A stretch of 64,000 bases of DNA. Origin: Streptomyces natalensis ATCC 27448 (GTDB lineage: Bacteria; Actinomycetota; Actinomycetes; Streptomycetales; Streptomycetaceae). The stretch covers positions 465,886-529,885 of the forward strand of contig NZ_JRKI01000026.1 of NCBI RefSeq assembly GCF_000935125.1, read 5' to 3'. Position 1 is the first letter of the stretch; the number at the start of each line of letters is the position of its first letter. Below the pieces are notes generated by a model, which was not told the DNA's origin, searched no databases, and saw nothing but the letters and a program-made list of their open reading frames with translations. A program made the translations under genes and the position numbers. Shown here in pieces: positions 43,089-51,223 of the stretch.

Positions 43089-43266
43089 ACTCGGGAGGCT
43101 GACAGCGAAAATCAGCCACGTCAATGTGGCAACGGCCCTCGTCTCACTTTCTGATTCTCCCGCCACGCGCGCGCAGTATTTCGTTCACAATCGATAGCGG
43201 GGGGCAGGACCGGGGTTCCGGGTGACGATGCATCCCGGACCCCGCACCCCGCACCCCAGGAGAGCT

Positions 43267-44274
43267 TCACTCTCGTGCGGTGCGTAGCGTGAGAATGTAT
43301 GTCGCGGTCAGCGCAACGGCACGGTCTTCGTCACGGGACAGCTCTGCGAGGGCATGTGATGTCGTGCTCCCCGGGATGTCCGCGAGCGCCTGTGTCAGCC
43401 GTCGGCGTGCAAACGATCCCATGGTGCCGTGGGCGAGGCAGTCGACGAGCCCCGTGGCGATCTGATCCGCCAATGCGGGATCCCTCGCCAGCGTGCTCAG
43501 TGCATCGGCCGCGTCGGCGTCGTTCCTCTCCTCGACGATCATGTCGAGGAGCGTCGGAACCGCGTCGGCCGCTCCGCGTGCCCCGAGCTCCAGAGCCGCG
43601 TACCTGCGGACCACGATGTCGGGGTTCGTGAGGGCGTCCCGCAACAGTGCGGTCGCCGCATCGTCCGGAATCTCGGCGATGGACCGGACGGCACGTTTCC
43701 GCACCTCGGCCGCGGGCGAGCCGAGGCCCTCCGCCAGCAGTGCCGACGCGTCCTCGCCCGATTGCGCCAGAGCCCAGCGAAGGGCTCCGGCGACGTTCGG
43801 GTCCGACTCGCTCAGCACGGCCTCGACCAGTGCTTCCACCGGCACGGGAACGTCGTCGACCGCGGACAGGGCCGCGCGCTGCCGCGCCCCCGCGCTCTTC
43901 GACCCCAACGCCTGGAGGAGCGCGACGGTCTGGAGGACGTCCTCCCAGCCGGCGGGTTCCGCGGCACCGATCCGACGGAGTCGCGTGAGCAGCTCCGTCT
44001 CCGCTGCGATGCGGTCTCGCGTCCGGCGGATGAGGTCGTCGACGAGTTCCGCGGGCGCGAAGCCGGGGTCGTCGAGCGCGCGCCCGACGTCGCGCAGCGA
44101 CAGGCCCAATGACCGCAGGCTCTCGATGTGGAAGATGCGCCGGATGTCCTCGCTGGAGTACTCGCGATAGCCAGAATCGGTACGACCCGTGGGCCGCACC
44201 AGGCCGAGCGATTCGTAATGCCTGAGCATGCGGGCGCTGACCCCGGACCGCCGCGCGACATCGCCGATCAACAC
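43267..44274 (-). CDS. MerR-family regulator fused to HEAT repeats
   Basis: 335 residues. The N-terminal MerR winged helix is MLIGDVARRSGVSARMLRHYESLGLV, followed by the wing GYREYSSEDIRRIFHIESLRSLGLSL and a coiled-coil dimer helix. Residues from about 130 on form HEAT-type repeats (ALRWALAQSGEDASALLAEGLGSPAAEVRKRAVRSIAEI, DALTNPDIVVRRYAALELGARG and more). Ligand-binding Cys of metal-sensing MerR proteins are absent; the solenoid may instead sense a protein. It lies 3 bp after a second HEAT-repeat gene, so both come from one transcript. Confidence 0.92.
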   Translation of the reverse strand: MLIGDVARRSGVSARMLRHYESLGLVRPTGRTDSGYREYSSEDIRRIFHIESLRSLGLSLRDVGRALDDPGFAPAELVDDLIRRTRDRIAAETELLTRLRRIGAAEPAGWEDVLQTVALLQALGSKSAGARQRAALSAVDDVPVPVEALVEAVLSESDPNVAGALRWALAQSGEDASALLAEGLGSPAAEVRKRAVRSIAEIPDDAATALLRDALTNPDIVVRRYAALELGARGAADAVPTLLDMIVEERNDADAADALSTLARDPALADQIATGLVDCLAHGTMGSFARRRLTQALADIPGSTTSHALAELSRDEDRAVALTATYILTLRTARE

Positions 44275-44277
44275 TGC

Positions 44278-44949
44278 CTACTGCCCCTCCTGGCCGGGCC
44301 CACCGAGGGCTACGACGCGCTTGGCCTCCTCGATCGCGAACTCGAATCCGGCATCCGGGTCGCGCCACAGCCGCTCCGTGGCGATCGCGTGCGCGCGTAC
44401 GCGAGGGTCGGGATCCGTCGTCGCGGCGCCCAGTGTCGGCAGCATCGCCTTCCCGAGCGCGATCAGTGCCCGGCTGAGGCTCAGCTGCGTCTCGCGTTCG
44501 CCGCGCCCGAGCTGTGCCGCCAGCACTACGGCCAGCTCGCGCTCCTGACCTTCAGGCACGAGCACGACCGCTGCCCGCCAGGCGCTCCGGGCCACCTCGT
44601 CGTCGGCGTCGGCCAGCAGCGCCGGTGTGATCGCCGGCCACGCTTGCCGATCCCCGATCTTGGACAGCGTGTGCAACGCCTGGCTCCGTGCCTGCGCGCG
44701 CTCCGAGCGGACTTCTTCGAGAAGCACCGGGAGCGTCATCGATGCCTCGTGGCGGGTGAGTGCCCATGTCAGCATCTCGCGCACGGAGAACTCGGGCTCG
44801 ATCGCGCATCTCTCGATGAGCTTGCCGATGAACCCCGGGTCCGGGGTCGTGCCGACCGCCAGCGCTGCCTGTAGCCGTACCGACGGGTTGTTGTTCTCCA
44901 GCCCCTGGAGGGCCCGCATCGTGTTCGTGTCCTCTTTCGACATGGTCAT
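44278..44949 (-). CDS. HEAT-repeat protein paired with the MerR regulator
   Basis: 223 residues of alpha-helical HEAT repeats (NNPSVRLQAALAVG; EPEFSVREMLTWALTRH; SERAQARSQALHTLSKIG; ADADDEVARSAWRAAVVL; DPDPRVRAHAIATERLW). ATG 44949 is picked because AGGAGG lies 8 nt upstream; the frame opens at 44958. No catalytic motif, signal or membrane part. Its repeats resemble those of the next gene's C-terminal half, so the two may bind each other or share an ancestor. Confidence 0.88.
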   Translation of the reverse strand: MTMSKEDTNTMRALQGLENNNPSVRLQAALAVGTTPDPGFIGKLIERCAIEPEFSVREMLTWALTRHEASMTLPVLLEEVRSERAQARSQALHTLSKIGDRQAWPAITPALLADADDEVARSAWRAAVVLVPEGQERELAVVLAAQLGRGERETQLSLSRALIALGKAMLPTLGAATTDPDPRVRAHAIATERLWRDPDAGFEFAIEEAKRVVALGGPGQEGQ

Positions 44950-45110
44950 CAGGACCACCTCCTCGGCAGCAGTGAAGACGTTGTCACTGTGTCAAGGTCA
45001 AGTCGAGCCAGGCCGGGAGATGGCCAGGCATCCTCGGCCCGGCCGCTTCGCGTGAAACGGCGGGGACCGGAGACGGCGCATCAGCCGACGTGCCGGTCCC
45101 CGCCTCTTCC

Positions 45111-46055
45111 TCAGGAGCCGTCAGTCGCCGGCACGGAGGTGTCGGCCGGTACCGCGGGAGCGTCCTTGGTGCCAGGTGGTCTGCTGCTGCGGTTGAACAC
45201 GGTGATCGAGACCATGATGACCGCGAACCCGATGATCTCCGAGAGGGTCGGGCGCTGGCCCAGTACAGGCCAGGCGATCAGCCCCGCGGCGATCGGTACG
45301 CCGTAGAAGTACGACGCCACCCGGTCCGCGCTCTCCGAACGCATCAGGACGAACAGCAGGCTGAGCGCGCCGATCGATACGCCGACCGACATCCACAGTT
45401 CCGAGAGCAGCAGCTCCGGTGTCCAGCGGATGATGCCCTTCTCGAAGATCAGTCCGCCGATGAGCATGACGACTGCCGACGAGCCGGACTGAACGCATCC
45501 GTTGATCAGCAGGTGGGCGCCGGGATTCTTCAACTGGTAGTAGAACTGACCGGCGGACAGCCCTACCAGGCCGAGGAATCCGAAAGCGATATTGGTCGGG
45601 GTGAGCCCGGATGACGACTCCAGGCCCCGGTACACCGTAATGGCGACACCGACCACCCCGCCGATCAGGGCCAGCACCGACAGCAGCCGGACCTTTCTCG
45701 CGGTCACGACGGAGACCATCAGCCACACCAGAATGGGTTGCAGCGCGATGATCAGTGCCGAGACCGCCGGGGTCATGCCGTGGTAAAGCGCGTAGAACAC
45801 CCCGACGGAGAACACACCCTGAAGCAGGATGCCGCTGAGGATGAGGTGGACATAGCCCGAGCGTGGCCAGCTGACCCTCAGGCACATGATGAGGACGAAC
45901 AAGATAACTGCGGTCGCGCCGAACCGGATGGCCAGGTAGTAGAAGGGCTCCGCATACGGCAGGCCATAGCGGCCCCCCACAAAACCTGATCCGTAGAGGA
46001 TGACGAACACCAGCGCGATCAGCGAAACCTTGAGGTTCTTGGTCTCGCCGGTCAC
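45111..46055 (-). CDS. EamA-family (DMT) transporter
   Basis: A 314-residue membrane protein with ten helices in two EamA halves (LIALVFVILYGSGFVGGRYGLPYAEPFYYLAIRF opens the first). The family exports amino acids or small metabolites. GTG 46055 uses the last base of the acyl-CoA dehydrogenase stop (TAGTG), a one-base overlap showing tight coupling. Third and last gene of the thioesterase / dehydrogenase / exporter operon; it may export the operon's product. Local GC is lower than in neighbouring blocks. Confidence 0.9.
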   Translation of the reverse strand: MTGETKNLKVSLIALVFVILYGSGFVGGRYGLPYAEPFYYLAIRFGATAVILFVLIMCLRVSWPRSGYVHLILSGILLQGVFSVGVFYALYHGMTPAVSALIIALQPILVWLMVSVVTARKVRLLSVLALIGGVVGVAITVYRGLESSSGLTPTNIAFGFLGLVGLSAGQFYYQLKNPGAHLLINGCVQSGSSAVVMLIGGLIFEKGIIRWTPELLLSELWMSVGVSIGALSLLFVLMRSESADRVASYFYGVPIAAGLIAWPVLGQRPTLSEIIGFAVIMVSITVFNRSSRPPGTKDAPAVPADTSVPATDGS

Positions 46056-47587
46056 TAGCGCATTCCCACCTTGGAGTCGAAAGTGACCGTGGTGGTGTGC
46101 GGACGAAGCGGACCCGATGGTGTCTGGGTGCCGGCGAGTCGGCCGGCCAGCTCGTACTCGTTGACCAGGCCGATGATCTCGTTCTTCAGCACCGCGATCG
46201 CCTTGGGGTAGTCGGCGTCGTCCACGGCGAGCCGCGTGCTGGGCGCGGTCGACCGGGACGCCTTCTGCAGCGTGCTGATTCCGTATATGCGGGACAGGAT
46301 GCGCCCAAGGATCACGATCTTTTCCTGGGACGGCGCATCGGCGATATGGCTGAGGTTGATATCGGTGAGATGGAAGAACGCGTCCTCCAGATAGCCGAAC
46401 CGGCCGATGAACTCCAGCGGCGAACGGAGCCCGGACTGCTGGAACTGGCGCAGGAACAGGGTGGCCAGGTGCTGGCACAGCAGATCGTTCGTTCCGTCAA
46501 AAATGGTGTAGACGCGCGCATCGAGCAGGGCGTAGGCGGCGATGTTGTCCGGCGCGCCGGTCCGGTACCCTTCTCCGCCGCACAACTGCTGGTAGTCGAT
46601 GGCCGATTCCAGCATGAATTCGGAGGCCAGCACCTTGGTCGCCAGCGAGGCGAACATGCTGTTTTCCAGGTCTGTGTAGTAGTCCTCCGCCAGCATCAGC
46701 TGCCGGTACAGCGCATTGCACACGACGTAGTTCTGCTGGATACGGCTGACCTTGTACCGCACGTAATCGATGTCGTGCAGTGTACCGTCGCCGATTTTCC
46801 TGCTGTTGACGTGCCGCAGGGACTCCGTGCTCAGCCGGCGCAGGAAGCCGCTGGCCATGGCGGCCTTGCTGAACCGGGACCCGCAGAGGATTTCGGCGGC
46901 GTCGCCGAGGCTCTCCCTGGATTTGGTGAGCCGGTAGTGGCGGGGCACGCGCAGGTCCAGGGTGTTCAGTCCGTACCCGAGGTTCTTCAGGCCCAGGCTG
47001 TCGTAGACCTCGGTGGTGACGAATCCGCCGTCGGACCGCTTGTGGGCGAAGTACCCGAACTCCTTGCGCTCCGGGTGCTTGGCACAGATGATCCACCAGT
47101 CCGCCTGCTCGCTGAACGCCTGCCAGTGCTTGGTTCCGGTGATCCGGTACGTATCACCGTCGTCGTGGTACGTGGTCTGCATGCGTGCGAGGTTGGAACC
47201 GCTGCTCGGTTCGGTGAAGGCGAGCCCGCCGATGACGGGGTTGTGGAGGAAGTCGTCGAAGACCTCTTCCTTCAGCGCGTCATCGCCGCTGGACGCCACG
47301 TTACGGAGGAAGAGGACGGTCACGATCATTGTGTACATGCCCAGCGGCAGATTGCGCTCGGACATGATTTCAATGACTTCGCACATCTCCCGGTGGCTTT
47401 CCCGGCCGCCGTACTCGCGCGGGATGGCCGGTAAGTAGATACCCAGGTCGACCAGCTTCCGCAGACTTTCCCGGGACAGCGGCTCCTGCGGCAGCCGGGA
47501 GCTGTCGAACTCTTCGATACTGCGCCGAAAATTATCAAGGAACTCGGTCGAATCAAGGTCGACCAAAGGGTTGCGCGACACACTCAA
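46055..47587 (-). CDS. Acyl-CoA dehydrogenase family protein
   Basis: A 510-residue flavoprotein of the acyl-CoA dehydrogenase fold. The FAD region is GGLAFTEPSSGSNLARMQTTY and YRITGTKHWQAFSEQADWWIICAK; the C-terminal domain has LCGGEGYRTGAPDNIAAYALLDARVYTIFDGTNDLLCQHLA. At the position of the usual catalytic Glu (YEGT) it has Asp (FDGTN), so its base is shorter or lies elsewhere. About 100 extra C-terminal residues follow the core. Substrate is an acyl thioester, unknown. Coupled to a thioesterase upstream and an exporter downstream. Confidence 0.9.
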   Translation of the reverse strand: MSVSRNPLVDLDSTEFLDNFRRSIEEFDSSRLPQEPLSRESLRKLVDLGIYLPAIPREYGGRESHREMCEVIEIMSERNLPLGMYTMIVTVLFLRNVASSGDDALKEEVFDDFLHNPVIGGLAFTEPSSGSNLARMQTTYHDDGDTYRITGTKHWQAFSEQADWWIICAKHPERKEFGYFAHKRSDGGFVTTEVYDSLGLKNLGYGLNTLDLRVPRHYRLTKSRESLGDAAEILCGSRFSKAAMASGFLRRLSTESLRHVNSRKIGDGTLHDIDYVRYKVSRIQQNYVVCNALYRQLMLAEDYYTDLENSMFASLATKVLASEFMLESAIDYQQLCGGEGYRTGAPDNIAAYALLDARVYTIFDGTNDLLCQHLATLFLRQFQQSGLRSPLEFIGRFGYLEDAFFHLTDINLSHIADAPSQEKIVILGRILSRIYGISTLQKASRSTAPSTRLAVDDADYPKAIAVLKNEIIGLVNEYELAGRLAGTQTPSGPLRPHTTTVTFDSKVGMR

Positions 47588-47626
47588 GGCAATAGTCCAA
47601 TCTCAGCTGGCAAGTTGATTCCGGTG

Positions 47627-48064
47627 CTACAGCGCGCTCAGTTCGGCTCGTAGATGGTCCGGGATGCCGGCAGTGGCTTCCCTTTCGTAATCGAAGTGGA
47701 CCATGATGCAGGTTCCGTGGGCGACTTCGGCGCCATTCTGTGTGGCGATCTGCTCGATAGCGATCGAGGTGTTGCCGACCTTTGCCACCTTCGTCTCGAT
47801 GACGACGTCGACGGACCCCAGAATCTGCCGGGTGAAGTCAATCTCGTACCGACGCAGAATGAGCGCGAGGTCGCGCATGTTCGGTTCTTTGCTGAACAGC
47901 CGGAAAATCGGCAACCGACCATGCTCGAACCAGACCGGCACTGCGGAGTTTGTGACATGGCCGAGCACATCGACTTCGGAGAAGCGCGGCGAAATGGTCA
48001 CCTTCACGTTCTGCCCCTCAATTGGTTCAGTCGTTCGAGTTGTTGACAGTGTCTCATCGCTCAC
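47627..48064 (-). CDS. Hotdog-fold acyl-CoA thioesterase
   Basis: About 145 residues of the 4HBT/YbgC branch. ISPRFSEVDVLGHVTNSAVPVWFEHGRLPIF carries the conserved Asp of the D-x-x-G-H-V-x-N active site. The long helix and strands LILRRYEIDFTRQILGSVDVVIETKVAKVGNTSIAIEQ follow as expected. It should hydrolyse an acyl thioester and is the first gene of the operon, 39 bp before the dehydrogenase. GTG 48064 is likely; the frame opens at 48094 but the extra residues do not look like family. Confidence 0.87.
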   Translation of the reverse strand: MSDETLSTTRTTEPIEGQNVKVTISPRFSEVDVLGHVTNSAVPVWFEHGRLPIFRLFSKEPNMRDLALILRRYEIDFTRQILGSVDVVIETKVAKVGNTSIAIEQIATQNGAEVAHGTCIMVHFDYEREATAGIPDHLRAELSAL

Positions 48065-48552
48065 CTTCCGCCGGGTGACACACCAAGATTCCACGGGGTG
48101 TGACGTGCGACACGAACACCTGTCACTGCGTCACGACGCGCCGCCCGATGCTGAGCGGCAGCGCCGGGCGAAGTCAACTGGTTTTTGCCGACGGGCCGTT
48201 CGCGACCCGGCGCGGGGTCCAGCGGTGGAACTACTGGTACTGGAGGCCGTCACACAGCGTGCATGGGGCTCGACTCCGAGAAAAGGGCCAAAGGCACTAC
48301 TGGCGAGCGTACGTAATCCCGTCGACGGGAATGCGAAATGACATAAACCGAATCGCGAGACACCAGTGAATTGTTCACGCTGTTCCTGGCCCCACGACCC
48401 GGCGCCCCACGACCCGGCGCCCTACGACCCGGCGCCCCGCTCCCGGCGCTCGGGCCGCGGGCGTGCAGCGGCATGCCGACGGATGCAACCACCGTGCAAC
48501 GTCGCGAGGAGTTCACTGGATCGCTGCTTCGTGGTGAGGAGAGGAGGACGAG
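48065..48552. other. Divergent promoter region with repeats
   Basis: Lies between the thioesterase operon and the DUF779 gene. It is AT-richer near 48250-48370 and contains a three-copy GC-rich repeat. Promoters for both sides probably lie here, but no clear -35/-10 was assigned. Confidence 0.4.
48389..48438. repeat. Three 15-bp tandem repeats
   Basis: Three near-identical head-to-tail copies of cccacgacccggcgc (third with one change, ctacgacccggcgc) sit in the spacer upstream of the DUF779 gene. Confidence 0.85.
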
Positions 48553-48978
48553 GTGGCGGACGACGAACGGGAGGCCCTGGAGGCTGTGGTGGCCGGTGGG
48601 GCGGAGGTCGGGCGGATCGGGCTGACCGCGGCGGCCGATGAATTGCTGCGGCTGCTGCGGGCGCAGCACGGGCCGCTGATGTTCCACCAGTCCGGCGGCT
48701 GCTGCGACGGAAGTGCCCCGATGTGTTATCCGGCCGGGGAGTTCCGTACGGGAGCGTCGGATGTGCTGCTGGCGCGGCTGAAGGTGCCGGGCGTGCCGGA
48801 GCCGGTGGGGTTCTGGATGTCGGCGGAGCAGTTCGCGCGGTGGCGGCATACGCATCTGACCGTGGACGTCGTGCCCGGCCGGGGCGGCGGGTTCTCGCTG
48901 GAGGCGCCGGAAGGAGTGCGCTTCTTGATCCGGTCGCGGCTGCTCACCGACGCGGAACGGGCCGCGCTCGGGGAGTGA
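48553..48978 (+). CDS. DUF779-family protein
   Basis: 141 residues matching DUF779. GPLMFHQSGGCCDGSAPMCYPAGEF contains the conserved Cys-Cys and a further Cys, and FWMSAEQFARWRHTHLTVDVVPGRGGGFSLEAPEGVRFLIRSRLLT follows. Family members are normally encoded beside acetaldehyde/ethanol-active aldehyde dehydrogenases and likely assist them, but none is adjacent here. GTG 48553 follows a GAGGACGAG stretch. Cytoplasmic. Confidence 0.92.
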   Translation: MADDEREALEAVVAGGAEVGRIGLTAAADELLRLLRAQHGPLMFHQSGGCCDGSAPMCYPAGEFRTGASDVLLARLKVPGVPEPVGFWMSAEQFARWRHTHLTVDVVPGRGGGFSLEAPEGVRFLIRSRLLTDAERAALGE

Positions 48979-49244
48979 CGACCGGCCGACGGGGTGGGTG
49001 CACCGTCGATGGGCGGGTGCGCAGAAAGGGGACGGGTGATACGGCGAGACCCCGCGCACGGGGGAGAACGCGGGGCCTCAATAAGGAGAACGGACGGGCG
49101 GCCGACCGGGTTCCCGAACCGGCCAGAATTTCCGGCCAGTTTCCCGGCCGCCACCCTTTCCCGGCCCCCGTCGCTCACGCCTCGCCCCTCACGCCACCCC
49201 GGTCATGCCTCACGCCTCACACCCCACCCCTCACACCCCACCCC
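48979..49244. other. Spacer with pyrimidine-rich repeats
   Basis: Non-coding between convergent genes. From about 49175 to 49252 it holds imperfect repeats of cctcac/ccccacc type, including two copies of cctcacaccccacc. This could be slippage; it may also carry the terminator of one or both genes, though no strong hairpin was found. Confidence 0.45.
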
Positions 49245-50192
49245 TCATGCCTCGTCCTGCACCAACCGCTCCAGCATGTCCTGGAAGTCCATGTCCACGA
49301 CCACTCGCAGGCCGTCGCCGTGCGGTTCGCTCAGTGGGGTCAGCACGCCGCGGCGCCACCAGTACACGCGGGGGCTGATCGCGCCCGCCGCGTCCTCGTG
49401 GCCGGCGGCCGCGAACTGGGCCATGGCCTGGAGCGCCGGGATGACCTGGGCGTCCTGGATGCGGTGGAAGGCCAGCTGGTGGCGGAAGGGGAACGCGACC
49501 AGGGCCCCGTCCGGGGTGAGCCCGGTGCCCATGAGGCGCTGGACCAGTTCGTCCAGCACCAGTACCCGGCTCGCGGTGAAGAACGAGTCGCCGAGCAGCA
49601 CCTCGAACGACGAGCCGTCGCCGCGACGTACCGTCTCATGCCCCTCGACCGGCAGCGCGCGCAGATTGTTCATGGCCCGGATCCGCAGCTCGGCGACGTC
49701 CCCTAGATCGGCCAACGAGTCCTCGCTCAGCGTCTGCACCGCCTCGGGCAGATCGAGCGCCAGCACCTCGCGCAGACCGGGGGCGTGCTCGCGGCCGTAG
49801 CGGAAGGAGTCGGAAGCGGGCAGCGTCTCCTGGGCGACGATCCGTGGGTAGAGGCAGGCCCGGATCTCGTCCTCGGAGAGGATCTCCAGCGGCTGCGGGC
49901 CGTCCATGGTGCGCAGCACCTTGCCGACGTGGTCGCGGATCAGCGCCGGCCAGCTGCGTTCGCCGCGCCGGTCGCGGTGGCAGACGGCGGCGAGGTTGCC
50001 GAGGCCGAACTGGCGGCCCGCGGAGTCGGTCACCACGCCTGCGTACGCGGTGACTTCCAGGCCCCGTTCGGCGAACGCCTGGCGGACCTGGGATCTGAAG
50101 AAGCCGCCCTCGCGCTCCGAGAAGAAGGTGAACTCGGCATCGCGTGCGAGGTCGCGGGAATCCCGCTTGGGTCCTCGGCGGAACAGGCCCAT
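49245..50192 (-). CDS. Conserved hypothetical protein, 315 residues
   Basis: ATG 50192 follows GGGAGGAAGAG. The product is soluble and acidic, with alternating helices and strands: MGLFRRGPKRDSRDLARDAEFTFFSEREGGFFRSQVRQAFAERGLEVTAYAG near the N-terminus, HVGKVLRTMDGPQPLEILSEDEIRACLYPRIV, and a C-terminal GDSFFTASRVLVLDELVQRLMG. The last region ALVAFPFRHQLAFHRIQD is unusual. I know similar uncharacterised proteins from Streptomyces but cannot give a family name. Upstream codons to 50318 are probably untranslated. Confidence 0.8.
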   Translation of the reverse strand: MGLFRRGPKRDSRDLARDAEFTFFSEREGGFFRSQVRQAFAERGLEVTAYAGVVTDSAGRQFGLGNLAAVCHRDRRGERSWPALIRDHVGKVLRTMDGPQPLEILSEDEIRACLYPRIVAQETLPASDSFRYGREHAPGLREVLALDLPEAVQTLSEDSLADLGDVAELRIRAMNNLRALPVEGHETVRRGDGSSFEVLLGDSFFTASRVLVLDELVQRLMGTGLTPDGALVAFPFRHQLAFHRIQDAQVIPALQAMAQFAAAGHEDAAGAISPRVYWWRRGVLTPLSEPHGDGLRVVVDMDFQDMLERLVQDEA

Positions 50193-50441
50193 CTCTTCCT
50201 CCCGGCAACGGCCACGAACGTCGGCCACGATGGGGCCGATCGTAACGGGTGCGCCCGCCGCCACGGGCATGCTCCTTGCGCGGGGAGGCCGCGACGGACA
50301 CGGAGTGCGCCCGCGCACCTCCCCGCAGGTGGGACGCCGGTTCGCGCCCTCCCCGGCCAGAGTCCGGCCGAGGGGCCGGGCGGGTCCTCGGGCCGGTCCG
50401 ACGGGTCGGCGTGGGCCCGCGACGCCCCACCGGACCGGCCC

Positions 50442-50960
50442 TCAGCCGCCGATGTTGACGTCGATGCAGGCGTAGAAGGCGTTGGCCGTATCGGCGATGT
50501 TCCAGACCGCGAGGACCTTCTGTTTGCCGGTGATATCGCCGAAATCGACCGTGTGCGAGACCGTCGCGGGCGGCTGCGCACCGCCGTCGTCGAATTCGGC
50601 GATCTTCTGTCCGCCGACGAAGTACTGCCAGGTGCTGGTCGCATGACGTGCCGTCAGTTTCCAGTTGAAGGTCTGGGAGCTGCCGACCGGGGTGACCTGC
50701 CACCCCTTGGAGTCGTCGTCGAGATCGGCGAACCGGCTGTTGCCACCGCTGCAACTGGTCAGCCCCTTGGGCCCCTCGACGCTCTGCGGCTCCCATTTGA
50801 TCGGGCCGCATGCGACGGTGCCGGCGGCGCACTGCGCCTGCCGGCTGGGCGGGGTGGACACATAGCCGTGGGCGCTGGCCGGGCTGGCCGGCATGGTGAC
50901 GACGAGGAACGGGGCGATGGCGGCGCCGATGGCGACGGCCAGCCTTCTCATTTTGTTCAT
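50442..50960 (-). CDS. AA10 lytic polysaccharide monooxygenase (chitin-binding)
   Basis: 172 residues. A Sec signal (residues 1-30, ending ASPASA) is followed by mature His31 in AHGYVSTPPSRQAQC; His31 and His106 (TARHATSTWQYF) form the copper brace. Cys44, 51, 70 and 164-166-region Cys (FYACIDV) can form disulfides, and NAFYACIDVNIGG is the family's closing strand. The enzyme oxidatively cleaves crystalline chitin or cellulose. It is a single-domain type, like CBP21. A DasR-like site sits about 110 bp upstream, in agreement with a chitin-use role. Confidence 0.95.
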   Translation of the reverse strand: MNKMRRLAVAIGAAIAPFLVVTMPASPASAHGYVSTPPSRQAQCAAGTVACGPIKWEPQSVEGPKGLTSCSGGNSRFADLDDDSKGWQVTPVGSSQTFNWKLTARHATSTWQYFVGGQKIAEFDDGGAQPPATVSHTVDFGDITGKQKVLAVWNIADTANAFYACIDVNIGG

Positions 50961-51068
50961 GTCAACTGTCAACCCTTTCGCGCGCGTTGAGGGGGGTGTG
51001 GGGGCGTGGGGCGGAGGACGCGAGGGTGTTCCTTGGGCGGCTCTCGAGCTTCTCCGGATACCGGCCAA

Positions 51069-51084
51069 TTGGTCTAGACTTTAG
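51069..51084. promoter_or_regulatory. DasR-type operator (dre-like site)
   Basis: The sequence attggtctagacttta carries the core TGGTCTAGAC of the dre box (consensus near ACTGGTCTAGACCACT) with the left half-site intact and the right half degenerate. It lies between the divergent AA10 gene (110 bp) and the APC permease gene (140 bp). DasR, a GntR regulator controlled by amino-sugar phosphates, represses chitin-system genes in Streptomyces. Confidence 0.65.
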
Positions 51085-51223
51085 CGACTGTCCGTGTACC
51101 GTCAAGAGGCGTCGCCATCCCTGTGGCTGCTGCCGCAACCCCTGTGACTGCTGTTGAAAGGGCATACGGAAGGGAGGAGAATTCTGGCCTGAGATGCCGC
51201 CCGTGCCGCGAGCGGAGGAGGCC

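Noticed and set aside
48389..48438. Possible CRISPR array
   Set aside because: The repeats are contiguous 15-mers without spacers, and no cas gene is near.
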